Shown piece by piece: positions 37,792-46,936 of a DNA stretch of 51,646 bases (position 1 is its first letter; each line of letters starts with the position of its first letter). The stretch comes from JACJYC01 sp964558465. Its GTDB lineage: Bacteria > Bacteroidota > Bacteroidia > Chitinophagales > Saprospiraceae. The stretch lies in contig CAZLEF010000049.1 of NCBI GenBank assembly GCA_964558465.1, positions 1-51,646 of the forward strand. Direction: 5' to 3'. The translations under genes were made by a program, and so were the position numbers. The notes under the pieces were generated by a model. That model was not told the origin of the DNA and ran no database searches. It saw nothing but the letters and a program-made list of their open reading frames with translations.

Positions 37792-39798
37792 TTATTTATG
37801 CAGGTTTGAGGGGATGATCGGTTTGGGTAATTTGGATTGCAACAAACGCAGCCGGATTTTTTGAACCCGGGCGACCTTGTTATTTTTCCTGGATGGTAGA
37901 AGAATACCTTGTTTATTGGGTTGTAAACTTTTGCTTTTTTTAAAATGTGACTGGAGGAGTTGCTGAAACCTGACGGGGATCTGTTTCGGATCAAAGGTAG
38001 GTTGTTGTTGTTGTTCTTCTTCTTCCGGTTGGGTTAACCTAAGCGGTTGCAGCCCACTGAAGATACTTTGCACCATGGTCCCGTTGTCCAGTTCGGCTTC
38101 TACGGCAAAATGGAAATTTTGCGGAATCTGGTTCAGCAACTGTCCAAAGAAATTTTGTTCGGGCGACTGGGGCGGATTGATCAAAAATTGGGCCAGGGAT
38201 TCCTGTAGTGGAACCGGGAAGAGCGATTCGATGTCCAGGGTCAGGGGCGGTTTGCCAAAGGATTCCATAAACCGTGCGGGCGCATTTTCCTGGTGCGCCT
38301 GGTAGGACGGCAACAGGGCCAGTTGATTTTCTCCCGGATTCAGGATATTTTGTTGGTTTCGTTTGACCAGTTTATCGAGTTTATAGGCTTCGATCTGGCC
38401 GGTCAGTTTGTCGACGACTTTGCCGGTCAGGGTATAGAAAGAGAAACGAATGGGGTCGTTATCCGGTACCTGGCCGAGGGCGGCATGGGCGGCAGAAGTG
38501 GCTACATCGATCACGATCTTTTCGGCAAAGGGGCCTCTTTTTTCACCTTCGGTGTAAAACCGGGCTTTCAATTTTCCGGGGTCTTTCTGATCCCATGCCT
38601 TGATCTTGTTTTCGTAGGGAATCATGCGGGAGTTCACGGCGTAAAGCCCCGAAACCAGGTTGGAATTGTCGGTTTTGCCCCCGATTTGAGCGCCCCTGAC
38701 GTGGAGCCATTCCCAGTTCTGACGCAGGTCAAAATTTTGGTTATGGAAACGATTTGCGTAGGCTGCGGCGCCGAGTGCGTTCCATTTGCTCATGGCCTTT
38801 TCCTGGCCTTCTCCCCGGGGAACATTGTTGAACCCTTTAACCCAGCCTTCCGACTCGGGGGTCCCCATTTCCCTGAAGGATTCGTCCAGTTTATTGTGTT
38901 CTATTGAGTTTTCCTCTACTTTGCTGAACTTGTCGTCGTATTTTTTCCCCATTGCGCGGACCCTCGCGTTTTTAGATCTGGGCAGGGAGCGTTCGGAAAG
39001 GTAAACCAGATTTTCCGTCGTGATGACATTATCACCGTGGTGGAGCAGTTCCTTTTTTTTCATTTCTAGTTGCTCGCGGCTCATATTGAAGATCTGCACA
39101 TTGCTGTAAGCCGGGAATTTTTCATGCTGGACGCCCAGTTCGCTCAATACCTGTTCGCGGGAAAAATTCCCTTCAACCCCAAGTTTTCCGATAGGCCTTG
39201 GATAGCGGTTGCTGCTGCCAGCCTCCCAGAACTTCGAGCCGCCCCTTCTGAGTACCTCTATTAGGCGTTGTTGGAAAAAAACCGTGGCCAGGTTGTTCCA
39301 TTTGGCCAGTTCGCCATTCGAGTTAAGTAAATAAAAAGGACCGTACGTTTCCTTATAATCTGAATATTTCCGGAAATTGCCTACAAAGTTTTCTACATTC
39401 ACAAAGGAACTTACCTCATCATAGGCGTCCATAAAACGGGTTAACCCATCATAATCCGCGAAAATATACTCTTGTTTATTTCCGTTTTTACCCAGAAAGC
39501 CAAGTTCCTTTCCCGAATCGGAATCTTCATAGATATTGTCATCGGCATTTTTCAGGAGGATCTCACGCTGGATGGGTTGGGAAGTTGCGGGCCGAGGTGT
39601 TTTTGTGTGTGTGGCGGCTTCCCCGATCTTTCGTTGCATAGCGGCTTCCGGGCGGTTGTCGCAGAAACCGGGAGGGTGGTTGTCATTCAATGGCCCGTCT
39701 TTCCGGGTTTGAGCCAGGTTCTGTGCGTTGCCAAATGTTGTTTTACCGGCTGGAGAGGAAGTACGGGCCTTCATGGCCATCGGGTTTAAGGTGTTCAA
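37792..39798 (-). CDS. Putative eCIS-type cargo or polymorphic toxin with nuclease-like motif
   Basis: 668 residues, no signal peptide or membrane helix. The N-terminus (~1-80) is Pro/Thr/Asn-rich and contains DNRPEAAMQRKI (47-58) and QPIQREI (74-80). This set of short motifs resembles the N-termini of Bacteroidota proteins that carry the eCIS-associated DUF4157 domain. Residues 362-397, with WEWLHVRGAQIGG, DNSNLVSGLYAVN and MIPYE, resemble the metal-binding His/Asn segment of HNH- or DNA/RNA non-specific nuclease-type toxins. The C-terminal ~130 residues are Pro/Gln-rich then strongly basic. No eCIS structural gene, chaperone or immunity gene is adjacent. ATGs at residues 1, 7 and 9 are all possible starts. 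Both assignments are by eye; a profile search is needed. It converges on kmo. Confidence 0.5.
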   Translation of the reverse strand: MNTLNPMAMKARTSSPAGKTTFGNAQNLAQTRKDGPLNDNHPPGFCDNRPEAAMQRKIGEAATHTKTPRPATSQPIQREILLKNADDNIYEDSDSGKELGFLGKNGNKQEYIFADYDGLTRFMDAYDEVSSFVNVENFVGNFRKYSDYKETYGPFYLLNSNGELAKWNNLATVFFQQRLIEVLRRGGSKFWEAGSSNRYPRPIGKLGVEGNFSREQVLSELGVQHEKFPAYSNVQIFNMSREQLEMKKKELLHHGDNVITTENLVYLSERSLPRSKNARVRAMGKKYDDKFSKVEENSIEHNKLDESFREMGTPESEGWVKGFNNVPRGEGQEKAMSKWNALGAAAYANRFHNQNFDLRQNWEWLHVRGAQIGGKTDNSNLVSGLYAVNSRMIPYENKIKAWDQKDPGKLKARFYTEGEKRGPFAEKIVIDVATSAAHAALGQVPDNDPIRFSFYTLTGKVVDKLTGQIEAYKLDKLVKRNQQNILNPGENQLALLPSYQAHQENAPARFMESFGKPPLTLDIESLFPVPLQESLAQFLINPPQSPEQNFFGQLLNQIPQNFHFAVEAELDNGTMVQSIFSGLQPLRLTQPEEEEQQQQPTFDPKQIPVRFQQLLQSHFKKSKSLQPNKQGILLPSRKNNKVARVQKIRLRLLQSKLPKPIIPSNLHK

Positions 39799-39817
39799 AA
39801 GAAAAAAATCTTTAATA

Positions 39818-39825
39818 CAAAACTA
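39818..39825 (-). promoter_or_regulatory. Promoter -7 element of the eCIS-like gene
   Basis: CAAAACTA on the plus strand reads TAGTTTTG on the minus strand, a perfect TAnnTTTG, about 20 nt before the first ATG (39798). It argues that the gene has its own promoter and is not read through from the pyruvate kinase-like gene 78 bp upstream. Confidence 0.4.
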
Positions 39826-39875
39826 CCGGTTTTTTCCGGTTTTTATCTGCCTGCGCAAAATTTCCGTCAGGCAAA

Positions 39876-41441
39876 TTACTTTTTTTTCTTAACGAGTGCG
39901 TTTTCAAAAAAAGACTTGGCCACGTTGAGTGTCCGAAGAGCGCTCTTCTTTTTGGTCTGATGCGACGACATCCGTTGGTCGATATCCCGGAGCATGGCCA
40001 CTGCGTCGAGGATATAGTGACCTTTGTTGAGCATAGTGCATTCTGCTCTGACGGACAGGACAGCGTCGGAGATCTCTGCCCGGGTGGCCTGGCCGGTTTT
40101 GGCGAGGTTTTCCAGCACCTGGGTGGCCCAGATGGTCGGTATATGAGCAGCTTCGCAGAGCCAGAGGATCTGTTCCTGCACTTCGGCGATGCGGAGAAAA
40201 CCCAGTTCCACCGCCAGGTCGCCACGTGCGATCATCGCCCCTACTTTCGGGCTTTTCATGGCCGTGAGCAGCAGCATCGGCAAATTTTCGAAAGTTTCGC
40301 GGGTTTCGATCTTGAGGATGATGCCGATGTCTTCCCGGTGCAGGCGTTTCAATTCGGCTTGCAACAATTCCACATCGGCCGGTCGTCGTACAAACGAATA
40401 GCCTACCATATCCGCGTGTTGGGTGATCAGACGCAGATTGGAAATATCCTCTGCTGTAAGAGCGGGAAGGCGAAGGTGGGTATCGGGCAGGTTGATCCCT
40501 TTTTCGGCGTACAGGCGGCTTCCGCCCCGGTCGGCTGTATTGATCCGGACATCGATGCGTTCCGGGGAGCAGGCTTCGATCACGCCGCCGATTTTCCCGT
40601 CATCAAACCAGATGGATTGGCCGGGTTGGACGTCCTGGAACATTTCCGGAAGGGTGATCCCGATCTCGCCCGGCTCAACCACCTCATCGTTTTTATCAAA
40701 AACGGGCGCTTTTCCGGGGTCGGCGCCCGGGAAGAGGTGTAAGGGGTCGCCTTTGCGAAGCAGCAGGTACCCTCGTTTTTCCTTTTTCTTCCTTTTGGTA
40801 ATGCGGGGCGCCACAGGGCCGGTACGCAGTTTGGGCCCCTGGAGGTCCATATAGATCAGAATGGTTTTGCCCGTTTCGGCGGCCGCCTGCCTGACATGGC
40901 CGATCATAGCCAGCCAATCCGTTTCCGTATCGTGGCTGCAATTGATCCTTGCAATATCCATTCCGGCCAGGGCCATATTTTTGACCAGTTCGTAATTGAC
41001 CGCGGCTTCAGCCGGCAGCGTGACCATGATCCGGGTATGCGAGGGAAACTGTTCCGGGCCGAATAATTGGATCGTATGGGAATCGAGCCTTTTCTGGCTC
41101 TGCGGGAAATTCATGCTGAACTGCGGGTCGCCGGGCGCCGAAAAATCAGGCGGGTCGCCGTTCAGGAGCCGGAGGAGGAACAGGATGTTATGGAGATTGA
41201 CCATGGAATATCGTTCGGAATGCCCGAGGGAGGAAAGCCCGAGGGAAGAGAGGCGCCATTGTACATCGCGCAGGTCAAAAGTCCGGAGCGCCAGGTAATG
41301 GAGCAGGTTCCGGGCGCTGTCCCGGTATTCGGGTTGTACGCCGGTAATGAGTTCTCTGTGGTTGTGTTCAGCGTCCATCATCGCCCTCTGGATCTGGCTC
41401 AGAATGGCGATGAGGGGCTTTATCTGGATGATCTCTTGCAT
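39876..41441 (-). CDS. Pyruvate kinase homologue with an N-terminal helical extension
   Basis: 521 residues. The catalytic barrel (~130-480) keeps the pyruvate kinase motifs: ARINCSHD, YMDLQGPKLRTGP, IILKIETRETFENL (with the catalytic lysine and metal-binding glutamate), GAMIARGDLAVELG and ATQVLENLAKTGQATRAEISDAV. Ahead of it lies a helical ~125-residue extension with the phrase SARNLLHYLALRTFDLRDVQWRLSSLGLSSLG. After it the protein ends soon, so the C-terminal allosteric domain of ordinary pyruvate kinase is missing. Such two-part homologues are known in several phyla but their function is not clear to me. Between the barrel halves, the B-domain region is Lys-rich (RITKRKKKEKRGYLLL). Confidence 0.8.
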   Translation of the reverse strand: MQEIIQIKPLIAILSQIQRAMMDAEHNHRELITGVQPEYRDSARNLLHYLALRTFDLRDVQWRLSSLGLSSLGHSERYSMVNLHNILFLLRLLNGDPPDFSAPGDPQFSMNFPQSQKRLDSHTIQLFGPEQFPSHTRIMVTLPAEAAVNYELVKNMALAGMDIARINCSHDTETDWLAMIGHVRQAAAETGKTILIYMDLQGPKLRTGPVAPRITKRKKKEKRGYLLLRKGDPLHLFPGADPGKAPVFDKNDEVVEPGEIGITLPEMFQDVQPGQSIWFDDGKIGGVIEACSPERIDVRINTADRGGSRLYAEKGINLPDTHLRLPALTAEDISNLRLITQHADMVGYSFVRRPADVELLQAELKRLHREDIGIILKIETRETFENLPMLLLTAMKSPKVGAMIARGDLAVELGFLRIAEVQEQILWLCEAAHIPTIWATQVLENLAKTGQATRAEISDAVLSVRAECTMLNKGHYILDAVAMLRDIDQRMSSHQTKKKSALRTLNVAKSFFENALVKKKK

Positions 41442-41716
41442 GCGGGTTGGTTTGGCTGCTCAAAGAACGGGAATTGGCGGGAGGGATGGAAGCAGGTGTC
41501 GGAATTTATTTGTGGGTAGGCGACCCATTTTTTTTCCTTTTTTCTTCCAACCGGAAGGTTCGATGTACAATTTAGAGGCCTCAGAGCTAAACCACCTTCC
41601 GAAGACCCGAAGGGCGCCAATGGAGCGACCTTCGGATCTTGCGGAAGACCATGAAACAATTTAACCTTGAAACAAGGCAAAGCATTAACCATTCAATTTT
41701 TTACAATACGCGCCTT

Positions 41717-43771
41717 CTACTTCCTCCTCGACACCCGGTACAGCGTCCATCCCATGAAGGCGAAAGTCAGTACGCCGAGCAGGTGGTACCCGCCAATGCC
41801 GAGTGCGTGTTCAATACCGCTCTCCAGGTTGATCGTGCCGAAGAATCGTTCGACGGCAGGGATGACTGACAACAGGGCGATGATGACCCCAATGAGGGCG
41901 CCGCCCGCCACAAGGCCGGTGGCAAACAGGCTGCCTTTGCCCAGTTCGCTGTCTTCCACCGCCTCGCCCTTGCGTTTGGCCGTCCAGTCGGAAATGCCTT
42001 TAATCGCGCCGCCCACAAAGATCGGCAGGGTCGTTGACAGGGGCAGGTAAGCGCCGACCGCGAAAGACAAGGATTTCACGCCGCACAATTCAACGGTAAT
42101 GGCGAGAAATACCCCCACGAGGACAAACTGCCAGTCGAGGTTGAAGGACAGCAGACCTTTGATCAGGGTGGCCATGAGCGTACCCTGCGGCGCCGGGAAT
42201 TTATCGCTGCCGATGGCATGGGTGATGCCTTGTTGCACAAGGTCGGCAGTGGGCCGGTCCAGTACCTTGATGGTGGCGCCGATGGCGATGGAAGAAACAA
42301 TGACGCCGATAAACAGGGCAATCTGCTGATATTTGGGTGTGGCGCCCACGATATACCCTGTTTTGAGGTCCTGCGAGGTGGCGCCCGCGTTGGCTGCCGC
42401 GATGCAGATCATACCGCCCACCACCAGCGCAAGCGGCTCGTAGGCCTTACCTGTGAACCCAACGGCAATAAAGATCAGCGCCGTGCCCATGAGTGTGGCG
42501 ATGGTCATGCCGGAAACCGGGTTGGAGCTGGTGCCGATGAGGCCCACGATCCGGCTGGAAACGGTGACAAAAAAGAAGCCGAACACGATGACCAGCAAGC
42601 CCACGAGCAGCTTGCTCAAGATGCCTTCGCCCGGGATATTGGGCAAAACGGCCATCAATAGTACCAGGGCGATGCTGCCCCCGGCGACGATTTTGATGGA
42701 CAGGTCCTGGTCGGTGCGCGCAATAGCGGCCCCCGACGCCTTTTCCTTCAGGGAGGCAATGCTGTCTTTGAAGGAAGATACGATGGTCGGCAGGGTTTTC
42801 AGCAGGGTAATGAATCCACCTGCGGCAACCGCCCCTGCACCGATCTGGCGGACATAGGCCCGGTAAACGGCGTTGGCCGTATTTTCAAAGGTATGGGTGT
42901 CGGGGTTCCAGTTGCCGGGACCGCCGCCCAGGATCTGGCCGGTGGTCGGGTCGGTGGCCAGGTAACCGAGTTTCATCAATTGTTCCGCGATCACGTCCGG
43001 TGGAACCAGCGAAGCAAGCAAAGGGATCAACCCGAGCCATGCCAGTACGCCCCCCGCAACGAGTACGCCGGCAATTTTGGGGCCGATGATATACCCTACG
43101 CCGATGTATTCCGGGGTGATCTCACCGTTGACGGTAGCTGAAGGAAAATATTTGTTCATTTGGGAAGTTGCAAAGGTGGGTACTTCCGCAATCACGTGAA
43201 AAACTTTTTGAAACAAAGCATAGAGCGCTGCAAAACCCAACCCCTGGAAGGCCGTTTTGGCAAAATCCCCCCCTTTATCGCCTGCAATCAATACCGAGCC
43301 GCATGCGGCGCCTTCGGGATAGGGCAATTGCCCGTGTTCTTTGACGATGAGTGAACGCCGGAGCGGGATCATCATCAGGGTGCCCAGAATACCGCCGAAC
43401 ATAGCCAGGATGAAGATCGTCCAGTAATTGAAGTACTGGCTGCCGATATCATCGCTCATGAACAGGAAGGCCGGCAGGGTAAATACCACGCCCGCAGCCA
43501 CCGATTCGCCGGCGGAGCCCGTAGTCTGGATGATGTTGTTCTCCAGGATGCTTGTCCGCAAAAAACGGCGCCCCAGGGAAATGGCAATCACCGCGATCGG
43601 GATGGAGGCGGATACGGTCAGGCCCGCTTTCAGGGCCAGGTAAACGGTGGCTGCGCCGAAGAGGATGCCAAAAATTGCGCCGGTGACGATGGCCTTTACA
43701 GTAAACTCCTTAACTCCGGTCACCTGAGGGGAGATATAAGGTTGGAATTGAGTGGTTGGTTTCTCGCTCAT
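41717..43771 (-). CDS. OPT family oligopeptide transporter
   Basis: 684 residues with about 14-16 membrane helices. The N-terminal segment VTGVKEFTVKAIVTGAIFG and the conserved ILENNIIQTTGSAGESVA are family hallmarks; other landmarks are RSLIVKEHGQLPYPEGAACGSVL and SRIVGLIGTSSNPVSGMTIAT. OPT proteins import oligopeptides or, in some branches, metal-chelate complexes with protons. This one is most like the bacterial group often annotated as putative oligopeptide transporter, and its substrate cannot be inferred. It is a single gene; the near-consensus -7 (CGAATATA on the plus strand at 43795-43802) is weak. Confidence 0.92.
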   Translation of the reverse strand: MSEKPTTQFQPYISPQVTGVKEFTVKAIVTGAIFGILFGAATVYLALKAGLTVSASIPIAVIAISLGRRFLRTSILENNIIQTTGSAGESVAAGVVFTLPAFLFMSDDIGSQYFNYWTIFILAMFGGILGTLMMIPLRRSLIVKEHGQLPYPEGAACGSVLIAGDKGGDFAKTAFQGLGFAALYALFQKVFHVIAEVPTFATSQMNKYFPSATVNGEITPEYIGVGYIIGPKIAGVLVAGGVLAWLGLIPLLASLVPPDVIAEQLMKLGYLATDPTTGQILGGGPGNWNPDTHTFENTANAVYRAYVRQIGAGAVAAGGFITLLKTLPTIVSSFKDSIASLKEKASGAAIARTDQDLSIKIVAGGSIALVLLMAVLPNIPGEGILSKLLVGLLVIVFGFFFVTVSSRIVGLIGTSSNPVSGMTIATLMGTALIFIAVGFTGKAYEPLALVVGGMICIAAANAGATSQDLKTGYIVGATPKYQQIALFIGVIVSSIAIGATIKVLDRPTADLVQQGITHAIGSDKFPAPQGTLMATLIKGLLSFNLDWQFVLVGVFLAITVELCGVKSLSFAVGAYLPLSTTLPIFVGGAIKGISDWTAKRKGEAVEDSELGKGSLFATGLVAGGALIGVIIALLSVIPAVERFFGTINLESGIEHALGIGGYHLLGVLTFAFMGWTLYRVSRRK

Positions 43772-43988
43772 ACGTGGTTAGTTAATTGTTGGAGCGAATA
43801 TAGGAAAGATTTTTTAAGCGTGCTTCGACTGCGCTCAGGTCCAAACGCTTTCAGCCGTTAAAAAAACCTGGCTGAAAGATTCGTCTTTTAATCTGACCAA
43901 TTGGGAGGCCGCATATATGTTTATTCCCCTGGAGATACCGGAGCAATCTATTTGGATAAAATGTTGTAAATTTGGAAAAAATTCCCGG

Positions 43989-44195
43989 ATGGAGTATCCC
44001 AAATTTGACAGGACCCAATTCAAACGCCAAAGTTTCCAAGAAGCGGATCATACCCGCAGGTATTGGCTGGAAAAAACGCCGGCTGAAAGGCTCCGGACCG
44101 CATGGCTTTTGATTTGCACTGCTTATGGAATTGACGCTGATTCACCGCCTAAAGTTGACAGAAGCCTTTTTTCCTTTCGTAAACACCCCAATTAG
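43989..44195 (+). CDS. 68-residue conserved-type small protein
   Basis: I place the start at the ATG at 43989 (MEYPKFDRTQFKRQSFQE), giving 68 residues; the frame is open upstream. The order of motifs DRTQFKRQSFQEAD ... YWLEKTPAERLRTAWLL ... PPKVDRSLFSFRKH looks like a small conserved family of Bacteroidota whose members sit in TA-like or nucleotidyltransferase neighbourhoods, but I recall this only vaguely, and no partner gene is visible here. A perfect -7 TAAATTTG lies at 43967-43974, 15 nt before the ATG, so the leader would be very short. It converges on the ABC permease gene with 16 bp between the stops. A 9-bp inverted repeat (43848-43856 / 43870-43878) lies upstream. Confidence 0.6.
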   Translation: MEYPKFDRTQFKRQSFQEADHTRRYWLEKTPAERLRTAWLLICTAYGIDADSPPKVDRSLFSFRKHPN

Positions 44196-44211
44196 TGGAT
44201 CAAGATAAAAC

Positions 44212-46662
44212 CTACTCATCCTTTAACGACTCCACCGGATTCACCAAAGCCGCTCTGGCCGCCTGGGCGCCCACCGTCAGGAAAGCGATGGCGATGGCCG
44301 ACAAACCGGCGCCCAATGCGATCGGCAGAAAAGCAGCGCCCAGGTCGATCCGGTAGGCAAACCCGTTGACCCAATCCCGCATAAAATACCAGGCCAGCGG
44401 GGTTGCAATCAGCAACGCCAGCACAACCAGCCGCATAAAATCCCTGGATAACAAACCCACGATGCCGGCCATTGAGGCGCCCAGCACCTTGCGGATACCC
44501 ACTTCTTTCGTCCGGTTGATTGCCGCCAAAGCGGCCAGTCCAAATAATCCCAGACATCCCAGGAAAATGGAAATGCCACCGGCCCAGCCCACGATATTGC
44601 TCCAGCGTTCCTCCGCCCGGTAAAAGCGATTGAGGTCTTCGTCGAGAAAGCTGTAGAGGAAGGGCAATTCGGGCACAACGCCGGTCCAGGCCTGCCGCAG
44701 GGTAGCCAACGCCGGCGCGGGGTCGCCAGGGCTGATCCGGACAAAAAACTTGAACGGCCGGTAATCGGCGAACTGGTGGAAAACCTGGGGCGCCACGGCC
44801 TCGCTCAACGGCCTGAAATTAAAATCTTTCACTACACCGATGACCACCGGATTGGGTCTTCCATCCTCAAAATACCCGGTAAACTCCTGTCCGACAGCCG
44901 TTTCCAGCGTCCATCCGAAATCTTTGACGGCAGCCTCGTTTACGATAAAAGAGTTGAGGGTATCCTGCCCCATGGCCGGGTCAAAATTGCGTCCGGCAAT
45001 GAGTTCCATGCCCAGGGTGGGAAGAAAATCACTGTCCACGTAATATTCGAACACTTGTTTGAGCTCGCCTTTGTAATCGAACCCCGACCGGCTCCACCCC
45101 TGCCCTTCCCCCAGCCCCAATTCCGAGGCGGCCACAGCAAGGATGCCGGGTTGCCCGGTCAGCGCCTGTTTGAAACGGGGATAAATCGTCCGGGTGTCGG
45201 TTCCCTCTGCGTTCACAACCACTACATTCTCTTTGTTGAATCCCGGATTTTTATCCCGCATCATCTGCAATTGCCGCAGGATGACCAGGGTGGACATGAT
45301 CAGTCCGATGGATACGACAAACTGCAGCGTCACCAGGGATTTGGTGAACAAATTGGCGCCGCCGAGCCGCAATTTGCTTTTCAGCACCGACACCGGTTTG
45401 AACCCGGATAAAACAAGCGCCGGATAAGCGCCTGCCAGCAGGCCGGACAACAGTGCGGCCCCGCCAAAAAGCCAGGCGAGTTCCGGGTATGATTGCAGCG
45501 AAAAAGTCAGTTCCCTGCCGGAAAGGTTATTAAAGGCCGGCAGCAAAAAAGCTGCCAGTACAATGCCCAGACCCGCCGAACAAAAGCTGAACAACACCGA
45601 TTCGGTCAGGAATTGTCCGACCAACTGCCCGCGTTTTCCGCCCATCACCTTCCGCACCCCAACTTCTTTTGCACGACCCGCCGACCGGCCGATGGCCAAC
45701 GTTGTAAAATTGATGCAGGCGATCAACAGAACGCCCGTGGCGATGCCAAACAGGATCCAGATATTCCGGGGGTCGACGGAAGACACGGACCCGCCCGGCA
45801 GATTGGGATCCAGGTGAATTTCCCGCAGCGCCTGCATCCGGTACCTGATTGGCGGCCCCTCCTCTTTCCAATAGCCGGCATTGCGCATGTCCGCCTCCTC
45901 ATTGGGGTAATATTTTTTGCGAAAGGCCAGCAACCGGTCTGTTTCTTCGGCCAATTGGCTGCCGGGTCGCAACAAGATGAACGTCTGATAGGCCGACCGC
46001 CGCCAGTTGTCAACTGATCTTTTCCCGAAACCGGTGGTTTGAAGCTGATCGAAACTGGCCAGCATATTGAACTGAATGGAGGAATTGGCCGGAATATCCC
46101 GGATCACGCCACTGACGGTGAACGGCTGGAATTCTTGTTCAACCTTGATGTCTATTTTCCGACCGACGGGGTTGGATTGACCAAACAGCCGGTTGGCCGT
46201 CTTTTCATTGATCACCACATTGCCCAATCCTTCCAGCGCGGTAGCCGGATTGCCGTAAAGGAACGGGAAGGTGAACACGTCAAAGACCTGGCGATCGGCA
46301 AAAGCGAGTCCTTCCTGGTCCACACGGCCATCGATGCGCACAAATTTTTGGTCGTAGGCGTCCTGGAAACGCACAAAATTTTCCACTTCCGGAAACTCGT
46401 CTTTCAGCGCGGGGCCCAGCGGCATCGGCATATACGGGTCGCGATCGGCATCGGGGTTGTCCAGTGAGCCCGACCAGCGGTAAACTCGGTTGATCCGGTC
46501 CGCATGGTCGTGGAACCGGTCGAAACTCAATTCGTTGATCGTATACAGGAGAAACAGGCTGAAACAGGCCAGCCCAATGCTCAGGCTCAGGATATTGATA
46601 AAAGAAAGGGCTTTTTGCTTGCCGATATGGCGAAAGGCGGACAGCAGGTAGTTACGGATCAT
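44212..46662 (-). CDS. MacB/FtsX-type ABC transporter permease
   Basis: 816 residues. After an N-terminal membrane helix (~19-42) comes a periplasmic MacB-type domain (~45-270), then a first FtsX domain (~290-425) containing GRAKEVGVRKVMGGKRGQLVGQFLTESV, a second periplasmic domain (~440-680), and a second FtsX domain (~690-810) with NRTKEVGIRKVLGASMAGIVGLLSRDF. Such double FtsX permeases (the MacB_PCD family) act with an ABC ATPase in lipoprotein or antimicrobial peptide export or in sensing. No ATPase gene lies next to it, which is common for these permeases in Bacteroidota. A 10-bp tandem array lies in its upstream region. Confidence 0.92.
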   Translation of the reverse strand: MIRNYLLSAFRHIGKQKALSFINILSLSIGLACFSLFLLYTINELSFDRFHDHADRINRVYRWSGSLDNPDADRDPYMPMPLGPALKDEFPEVENFVRFQDAYDQKFVRIDGRVDQEGLAFADRQVFDVFTFPFLYGNPATALEGLGNVVINEKTANRLFGQSNPVGRKIDIKVEQEFQPFTVSGVIRDIPANSSIQFNMLASFDQLQTTGFGKRSVDNWRRSAYQTFILLRPGSQLAEETDRLLAFRKKYYPNEEADMRNAGYWKEEGPPIRYRMQALREIHLDPNLPGGSVSSVDPRNIWILFGIATGVLLIACINFTTLAIGRSAGRAKEVGVRKVMGGKRGQLVGQFLTESVLFSFCSAGLGIVLAAFLLPAFNNLSGRELTFSLQSYPELAWLFGGAALLSGLLAGAYPALVLSGFKPVSVLKSKLRLGGANLFTKSLVTLQFVVSIGLIMSTLVILRQLQMMRDKNPGFNKENVVVVNAEGTDTRTIYPRFKQALTGQPGILAVAASELGLGEGQGWSRSGFDYKGELKQVFEYYVDSDFLPTLGMELIAGRNFDPAMGQDTLNSFIVNEAAVKDFGWTLETAVGQEFTGYFEDGRPNPVVIGVVKDFNFRPLSEAVAPQVFHQFADYRPFKFFVRISPGDPAPALATLRQAWTGVVPELPFLYSFLDEDLNRFYRAEERWSNIVGWAGGISIFLGCLGLFGLAALAAINRTKEVGIRKVLGASMAGIVGLLSRDFMRLVVLALLIATPLAWYFMRDWVNGFAYRIDLGAAFLPIALGAGLSAIAIAFLTVGAQAARAALVNPVESLKDE

Positions 46663-46704
46663 TTCGGGTGTGTTGAATCTTTAATGAAAGTTTTGTTAAT
46701 TTCC

Positions 46705-46752
46705 GGGGTTGTTTGGGGTTGTTTGGGGTTGTTTGGGGTTGTTTGGGGTGGT
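46705..46752. repeat. 10-bp tandem array (GGGGTTGTTT)
   Basis: Four exact GGGGTTGTTT units from 46705, then a degenerate GGGGTGGTG. The G-runs on the plus strand could form a G-quadruplex. It lies 43 bp upstream of the start of the minus-strand ABC permease gene, in its promoter region. Bases 46760-46936 beyond the array hold nothing I recognise. Confidence 0.9.
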
Positions 46753-46936
46753 GTAAAACCAGCCGGCCTGGCGACGTTTTTTCCGGCAATGAACGAATTA
46801 TTAAATACGAACTTCTTCGTATCTCCTCAAGATTCGTGCCGTTTATTTATGCAATTGATTGTCAGTTATTTAAGAAATGATTAATTCTTTGAGAATGTTC
46901 GAAAATGGACGTTGGTGTTCGGAAACGGACGGCTTT

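Noticed and set aside
37792..39798. Full eCIS or toxin-immunity locus around the putative cargo.
   Set aside because: The neighbours are kmo and a pyruvate kinase homologue; no sheath, baseplate, ATPase or immunity gene is visible.
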